Assembly: GCA_937949585.1 (NCBI GenBank)
Contig: CALEDW010000132.1
Span: 1 to 10,136, forward strand
Source of the DNA: an uncultured Acidimicrobiia bacterium
Lineage (GTDB): Bacteria; Actinomycetota; Acidimicrobiia; IMCC26256; CALEDW01
Reading direction: 5' to 3'
DNA: 10,136 bases
Below the pieces are notes generated by a model, which was given only the letters and a program-made list of their open reading frames with translations, was not told where the DNA came from and made no database searches. The position numbers and the translations under genes were made by a program. Below are positions 7,462 to 10,136 of this stretch, in pieces. Numbering within the stretch: the stretch's first letter is position 1; every line of letters begins with the position of its first letter.

Positions 7462-7495
7462 CCCGTCGGACCCGCACTCCCGTCGGACCCGCACT
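7462..7495. repeat. two perfect tandem copies of a 17-bp unit
   Basis: CCCGTCGGACCCGCACT is repeated exactly at 7462-7478 and 7479-7495, and a third partial copy (gCCGTC, 7496-7501) runs into the stop codon of the NurA-domain gene. The unit is not a multiple of three and lies in the 185-bp gap upstream of the small Cys/His protein gene. The rest of this gap (7315-7461) shows a 6-bp hairpin at 7418-7438 and no gene. Confidence 0.75.
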
Positions 7496-7499
7496 GCCG

Positions 7500-8429
7500 T
7501 CAGCTCCGCGCCACCCTCCGTAGCGCCCGGTAGGCGAGGGCGGCGTCGCCGAGGCGGCGCCGCAGCAATCGCTCGAGCCCGGCGATCGGGTACAGGTTCT
7601 GGGGGGCGCGGGGGTCCTTGTGCGGCTCGCTGGCAAAGCGGGGCAGGGTGGCAGCGGCGCGCTCGGCGGCGGCGACCGCCTCGGCGGGGGCCAGCGTCCC
7701 GGGGCACTCGCCCCGCACCACGCCCGACCAGGGGGCGTCGTCGCCGCCGGGCAGGCGCAGGTACCAGGAGTAGCGGGTCCAGGACGTCCCGATCAGGAAC
7801 ACGGGGGTGCGCTCACCCGGGGCGAGCCGATCGACGAGCACATGCAGCGGCTCGGGCAGGTAGGCGACGGTGTGCGACTTCACCAGCCCCACCGCCGCCC
7901 GCAGGTGGGTGCGTTCGCGCAGGGTGCCGTCGACCACCACGAACGGTTCGGCGTCCCGGCCGACGAGCGCGTCCTCGGCGGCCTCCACCTCGGTACGGGC
8001 CATGAGTTCGTGCACCGCCTGCAGGAGCGCCTCCGCGTCGGCGGCGGCCGCCCCGTGTGGCAGCCAGGTTCCGTACGGCGTGACGATCGGTGCCGCCACC
8101 CCGGAGCCCGAGACGCAGCCCCGACCCACCCGGGCCACCACGAGGCGGGCCTCGCCGCCGTGGGCCTCCACCACCCCCGCCGCCCAGGAGGCGCAGACCC
8201 CGGGCACCGTCCCGTCCGCGCCGGTGATCCAGATGCGGGCGTCGACGCGGCGCACCCCGTCGACGAAGAGCACCGGCCCGGTCGCCGCTCGGGCCGGGTC
8301 GGGCGGCAGAGGCTCCCAGCGCGACGCCGGGCGCTCCACGGCCACCTCCACCTGCACGGCCGTGGGGGTCACGGTCGCCTCCCCGGCCGCCCCGTACTCG
8401 GGGCTCCACGCCTCCACCCGGAACCGCAC
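7500..8429 (-). CDS. NurA-domain nuclease-like protein
   Basis: This 309-residue protein has the layout of NurA nucleases: an early acidic strand FVDG (D57, followed by D63), a middle acidic helix (E147/E149/E152), a second strand VVDGTLR (D167), then GLVKSH (K184, H186), and a C-terminal block PHKDPRAPQNLYPI (H270-I282) followed by a helix. In archaeal NurA two Asp strands and a Glu bind Mn for 5'-to-3' resection of DNA ends, together with the HerA translocase and the Mre11-Rad50 complex. The residues above are candidate equivalents judged by order and spacing, not by alignment. GTG 8429 lies 7 bases after a GGGAG site and 14 bases past the stop of the SbcC-like gene, so the two are one transcription unit. 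The adjacency to a Rad50-type ATPase supports the DNA-repair reading. No HerA gene is in the window. Confidence 0.7.
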   Translation of the reverse strand: MRFRVEAWSPEYGAAGEATVTPTAVQVEVAVERPASRWEPLPPDPARAATGPVLFVDGVRRVDARIWITGADGTVPGVCASWAAGVVEAHGGEARLVVARVGRGCVSGSGVAAPIVTPYGTWLPHGAAAADAEALLQAVHELMARTEVEAAEDALVGRDAEPFVVVDGTLRERTHLRAAVGLVKSHTVAYLPEPLHVLVDRLAPGERTPVFLIGTSWTRYSWYLRLPGGDDAPWSGVVRGECPGTLAPAEAVAAAERAAATLPRFASEPHKDPRAPQNLYPIAGLERLLRRRLGDAALAYRALRRVARS

Positions 8430-8443
8430 CGCCCCTCTCCCCC

Positions 8444-10136
8444 CTACCGGACGACCTTGTCGACCCGGGCCCCACCGGGCCCGCGGCTCACCCGCAGCCG
8501 GACCGGCATCCGCTCCGCCAGGTCGGGCACGTGGGTGACGATGCCCACCATGCGGTCCTCGGCGGCGAGGTTCTCGATGGTGGCCGCCACCACCTCGAGG
8601 CTCTCGGCGTCGAGGGTCCCGAACCCCTCGTCGAGGAACACCGCCTCGAGCCGGGCGGTGGCGTCGGCGGTCAGGTCACGCAGCTGGTCGGCGAGGGACA
8701 GCGCCAGCGCCAGGGAGGCCTGGAACGTCTCCCCGCCCGAGAGGGTGCGCACCGGCCGGGTCTCGGAGGCGTTGGCGTGGTCGACGACGAGGAACTCCCG
8801 GTCGGCCTCGTCGAAGCGCAGCGCGTACCGGCCACGGCTGATCTCGCCGAGCCGCACCGAGGCACCGTCGGCGAGGCGCTCCAGCGCCTCGGTGAGCAGC
8901 CAGGCCAGGAAGCGGTCGGCGCGCAGCTCCTGCTCCAACACCCGGGCCGACGCCTCCCGGGCCTCGGTGTCGCGTACCCGGGCCTCCAGCCGGGTGCGTT
9001 CCCCCAGCGCCTCGTCGATGCGGACCGCAACGGCCTCGGCCTCGGTGGCCCGCGCGACCGCAAGCCGGTCGATCGCGTCGATGCCCTCCCCCGGCCGCTC
9101 CCCGAGGACCTCCACCCGGGCGCGCAGTCCGGCCAGGTGCTCCTCGGCCTCCCGACGGGCGGCGGCGAGCCGCTCACGACGCTCGGTGAGGGCCGCTTCC
9201 AGCGCCGGGCGCTCACCCTCGACCCAGGACCGCAGCGCCGGCCAGTCGACGGTCACCTCCCCGGTCTCGTGCGGGGGCGTCCCCCCGGCGGCGACCACCT
9301 GGTCGCGGCAGGTGCGGAAGGCGGAGGCCACGCCGCCGAGCGCATCGGCGGCGGCCCGGGCCGCCTGCCGGGCCCGCTCGACCTCGCGGCGGGCGGCGGC
9401 GAGGTCCTGCCGAGCTGCGTCCCGGGCGGCCCCGAGCGCCCGCACCCGGTCGAGGAGTTCGTGCAGCGCCGGCCCCTCCGGTGCGCCGGCGAGCCGGGCG
9501 GTCGCCGCACCCAACCGTCCCTCCACCTCCCGGAGTGCCCGGTCGGCCTCACCGGCGGCCTGGCGGGCCCGCCGCCGCGCCGTGCCCGTCTCACCGACCC
9601 GGTCCTGCGCACGGGTGAGGTCACCCGGGGGGGTAGCGGCGGGAACCCGCTCGACCGGCTGCTCGCACACCGGGCAGGGGTCCCCGGGTCGCAGGTGCGC
9701 CCGAAGGTCGTGCGCCGCGTGGGCCCGCCGGGCCGCCTCCAGCGCCGCGACCGCCGCCTCGTGGTCCGCCTCCGCTCGGGCCTCGGCGGCCCGGGCCTGG
9801 GCCGCGGCGGTGGCGAGCCGGTCCCGGCGACGGGTGAGGGCGGCCGCCTCCTCGGCGGCGGCGACCCAGTCCTCGAGCCGTGCGGCCGGGGGGTGGTCCG
9901 CCAGCGCCGCCTCCGCCTCCTCGACCCGGTGCCGGGCCTCGCCCTCGGCCGCCTCGGCCGCGGCGAGGGCGGCCTGCGCCGCGCGGTGAGCGGCACCGAG
10001 TTGCGCCAGCTCGGCGGGGGGGGTGGTGGCGTCGAGCGCCGCAGCGAGTCGGCCGAGGCGTTCCTCCTCGGCCGCCAGCGTCCGGACGGTGGCCGCCGAC
10101 CGGTCCAGCACCACCCGGGCCGCGGCCACCGCGGCG
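8444..10136 (-). CDS. sbcC: SbcC/Rad50-like SMC-family ATPase (N-terminal part outside window)
   Basis: The open frame reaches the right edge, so only about the last 564 residues are seen. In order of reading they are: an Ala/Glu/Arg-rich coiled coil; a zinc hook C-P-V-C (first Cys at 9676-9674, second at 9667-9665); the returning coiled coil to about 8990; and the C-terminal ATPase lobe. That lobe has the ABC signature LSGGE (about 8731-8745), Walker B with the catalytic Glu in VFLDEGFGTLD (about 8605-8635), and a switch His in IVTHVPDL. This is the standard half of SbcC/Rad50, which with SbcD/Mre11 processes DNA ends and hairpins. The Walker A half and SbcD are presumably beyond the right edge. 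The returning arm, about 225 residues, is short for a Rad50. Several runs of 7-8 G occur here (for example 10016-10023), but the frame stays intact. It stops at TAG 8446-8444, just before the NurA-domain gene. Confidence 0.9.
   Translation of the reverse strand, partial: AAVAAARVVLDRSAATVRTLAAEEERLGRLAAALDATTPPAELAQLGAAHRAAQAALAAAEAAEGEARHRVEEAEAALADHPPAARLEDWVAAAEEAAALTRRRDRLATAAAQARAAEARAEADHEAAVAALEAARRAHAAHDLRAHLRPGDPCPVCEQPVERVPAATPPGDLTRAQDRVGETGTARRRARQAAGEADRALREVEGRLGAATARLAGAPEGPALHELLDRVRALGAARDAARQDLAAARREVERARQAARAAADALGGVASAFRTCRDQVVAAGGTPPHETGEVTVDWPALRSWVEGERPALEAALTERRERLAAARREAEEHLAGLRARVEVLGERPGEGIDAIDRLAVARATEAEAVAVRIDEALGERTRLEARVRDTEAREASARVLEQELRADRFLAWLLTEALERLADGASVRLGEISRGRYALRFDEADREFLVVDHANASETRPVRTLSGGETFQASLALALSLADQLRDLTADATARLEAVFLDEGFGTLDAESLEVVAATIENLAAEDRMVGIVTHVPDLAERMPVRLRVSRGPGGARVDKVVR

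Noticed and set aside
7620..9989. Plus-strand open frame of 789 codons
   Set aside because: It is antisense to the NurA and SbcC genes, whose zinc hook, signature and Walker B motifs are on the other strand; its Ser/Arg/Ala runs are a composition artefact.
10016..10023. Run of eight G as a possible frameshift in the SbcC-like gene
   Set aside because: The frame remains open and the coiled-coil pattern continues on both sides, so no shift is indicated.

Overview
The DNA is extremely GC-rich, uses GTG as start codon in seven of the eight visible starts, and packs genes tightly with GTGA stop/start overlaps. This points to a high-GC actinomycete. The gene content (AmmeMemoRadiSam set, NurA-like nuclease next to SbcC/Rad50) would fit an Acidimicrobiia-type lineage, but that placement is an inference. 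No mobile element, RNA gene or CRISPR array was seen. No stretch longer than about 215 bp lacks a gene.

Left part (1-1262): the 3' end of a plus-strand P-loop kinase gene converges on, and overlaps, a minus-strand amidohydrolase gene. That amidohydrolase is a pseudogene: it has an in-frame TGA, a one-base loss in a G run, and an internal deletion that removes roughly a quarter of the protein and shifts the frame.

Plus-strand pair (1360-3989): a tandem-domain GNAT acetyltransferase and a cytoplasmic GH20 beta-N-acetylhexosaminidase-like enzyme overlap by 4 bp and look like one operon. They probably share a leaderless promoter just before the first GTG. Together they suggest intracellular handling of N-acetylhexosamine-containing glycans; the actual substrate is unknown.

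Minus-strand array (10136-4203): everything to the right of 4203 is read leftward. It starts with a truncated SbcC/Rad50-like ATPase (zinc hook and C-terminal ATPase lobe in view), followed after 14 bp by a NurA-domain nuclease; these two are a likely DNA-end-processing module. Next comes a small unrecognised protein with a Cys/His cluster, then a complete AmmeMemoRadiSam operon: radical SAM enzyme, Memo-like protein B, AMMECR1-domain protein A. The three families co-occur widely, but their joint reaction is not established as far as I know.

Non-coding gaps: 1263-1359 (divergent promoter region), 3990-4202 (convergent gap with an unusual AT-richer island and a hairpin), 6771-6903 (hairpin plus a possible ECF-sigma promoter), and 7315-7499 (17-bp tandem repeat and a possible -10 box).
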